Below, piece after piece: positions 63,506 to 64,000 of a stretch of DNA of 64,000 bases (the stretch's first letter is position 1; each line of letters begins with the position of its first letter). Made by a program: the position numbers and the translations under genes. Origin of the DNA: Azonexus sp. (GTDB lineage Bacteria > Pseudomonadota > Gammaproteobacteria > Burkholderiales > Rhodocyclaceae); contig JAGOAU010000012.1 in assembly GCA_017983755.1 (NCBI GenBank), positions 1 through 64,000 on the forward strand, read 5' to 3'. Under the pieces are notes generated by a model. It ran no database searches. It saw only the letters and a program-made list of their open reading frames with translations, and was not told the origin of the DNA.

Positions 63506-64000
63506 TCAGTTCGGCAGCAGGCCGCCGTTGTTCAGGCGCACGCGGTCGCCGACCTGCCAGCGGTTGCCGCCTTCCTGGGCGAGGGTGCGGGTGCTGCCGT
63601 CCTCGAAGCGGACGGTGACCTGCGTCTGCTTCTCGGCGCGCACGTACTTTTCCGTCTGGTGGCCGGCAAAGGCGCCGCCGACGGCGCCGACGATGGTGGC
63701 GGCGGTGTTGCCCTTGCCGCGGCCGACCTGGTTGCCGAGCAGGCCGCCGACGACACCGCCGGCGACGGCGCCGAGGCCCGAGCCTTCGGCCGGTGTGCTG
63801 ACTTCGCGCACGGCCTCGACGGTGCCGCAGTCGCGGCAGACCGGCGGCGGGGCGCTGGCCGGGCGGGCCGGGATGACGTCGATGCCGGCATCGTTGCGCT
63901 GGTCCTGGTAGGCGGTCGTGGTGCGTTCGCTGGCGTAGCGCAGGTCGCCGGTCGCTGGCGGGGCTTCACGCTGCACCTGTTGTTGTTGCGATTTGGCAGC
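63506..64000 (-). CDS. Glycine zipper 2TM domain protein, partial
   Basis: The last 164 residues of a protein whose start lies beyond the right edge. The frame stays open upstream through a Gln-rich AAKSQQQQVQ segment. The central AEGSGLGAVAGGVVGGLLGNQVGRGKGNTAATIVGAVGGAFAGHQTEK is a glycine zipper with two GxxxG-rich helices, as in SlyB/OsmB-like outer-membrane proteins. Before it, CRDCGTVEAVREV is a common family lead. The C-terminal VTVRFEDGSTRTL...WQVGDRVRL is a small beta domain. A signal sequence is expected outside the window. Confidence 0.88.
   Translation of the reverse strand, partial: AAKSQQQQVQREAPPATGDLRYASERTTTAYQDQRNDAGIDVIPARPASAPPPVCRDCGTVEAVREVSTPAEGSGLGAVAGGVVGGLLGNQVGRGKGNTAATIVGAVGGAFAGHQTEKYVRAEKQTQVTVRFEDGSTRTLAQEGGNRWQVGDRVRLNNGGLLPN

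Noticed and set aside
1-64000. CRISPR array, rRNA or tRNA genes
   Set aside because: No regularly spaced repeats and no tRNA- or rRNA-like sequence were noticed; a tRNA scan was not possible here.

Overview
The window reads as chromosomal DNA from a GC-rich betaproteobacterium, most likely of the Rhodocyclales (Dechloromonas/Azonexus-like). This is inferred from the AcnB-type aconitase, the gene order gntR - sdhCDAB - sdhE - gltA - odhA - odhB - lpd, the XdhC/MocA-linked molybdenum hydroxylase, and the protein sequences as I recognise them. No rRNA, tRNA, transposase, integrase or CRISPR array was seen.

Layout. 0-3.4 kb: ABC-F ATPase (cut by the window edge), a VF530-type protein, then a tight dusC - TrmB-like methyltransferase - YkgJ-type Cys-cluster operon. 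3.5-8.9 kb: an AraC regulator divergent from a molybdenum hydroxylase operon (2Fe-2S subunit, Tat-exported large subunit, XdhC, MocA). 9.0-12.4 kb: a minus-strand MoxR/VWA pair and an N-acyltransferase. 12.8-15.4 kb: acnB. 15.6-24.3 kb: a type I restriction-modification island (hsdM, DUF1016 nuclease, hsdS, DUF3800, small unknown, hsdR), closed by a degenerate copy of the acnB 3' end plus its downstream sequence. 24.6-28.8 kb: a TIR-domain membrane protein with a leader ORF, then two secreted proteins of different predicted folds sharing an N-terminal motif. 28.9-35.4 kb: rlmF, an AAA ATPase split by an in-frame stop, a three-gene minus-strand operon (beta-CASP nuclease, PD-(D/E)XK-like protein, catalytically degraded DnaQ-like protein) with related repeats at both ends, a TPR-like protein and a heme-monooxygenase-like protein. 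35.5-39.7 kb: nitronate monooxygenase, ankyrin and CBS proteins, TruC, CitE-like lyase. 39.8-52.4 kb: a TCA-cycle supercluster (mdh, GntR regulator, sdhCDAB-sdhE, gltA, odhAB, lpd). 52.5-57.9 kb: a signalling trio (REC-GGDEF-EAL protein, periplasmic binding lipoprotein, histidine kinase). 57.9-64 kb: zapE, a C-terminally truncated HD-GYP-type protein, a secretin-N-like exported protein with a small membrane partner, a GH46 chitosanase-like protein, metY and a glycine-zipper protein cut by the right edge.

The core genes run nearly the whole TCA cycle from citrate synthase to malate dehydrogenase. acnB lies 24 kb from mdh, with defence and accessory genes between. The most unusual signals are the acnB 3'-end duplication bracketing the R-M island, the repeat-flanked nuclease/pseudo-exonuclease operon, a dispersed repeat family built around a 13-mer containing GCGGTCGAC, and the 16-bp perfect palindrome between mdh and its divergent GntR gene.
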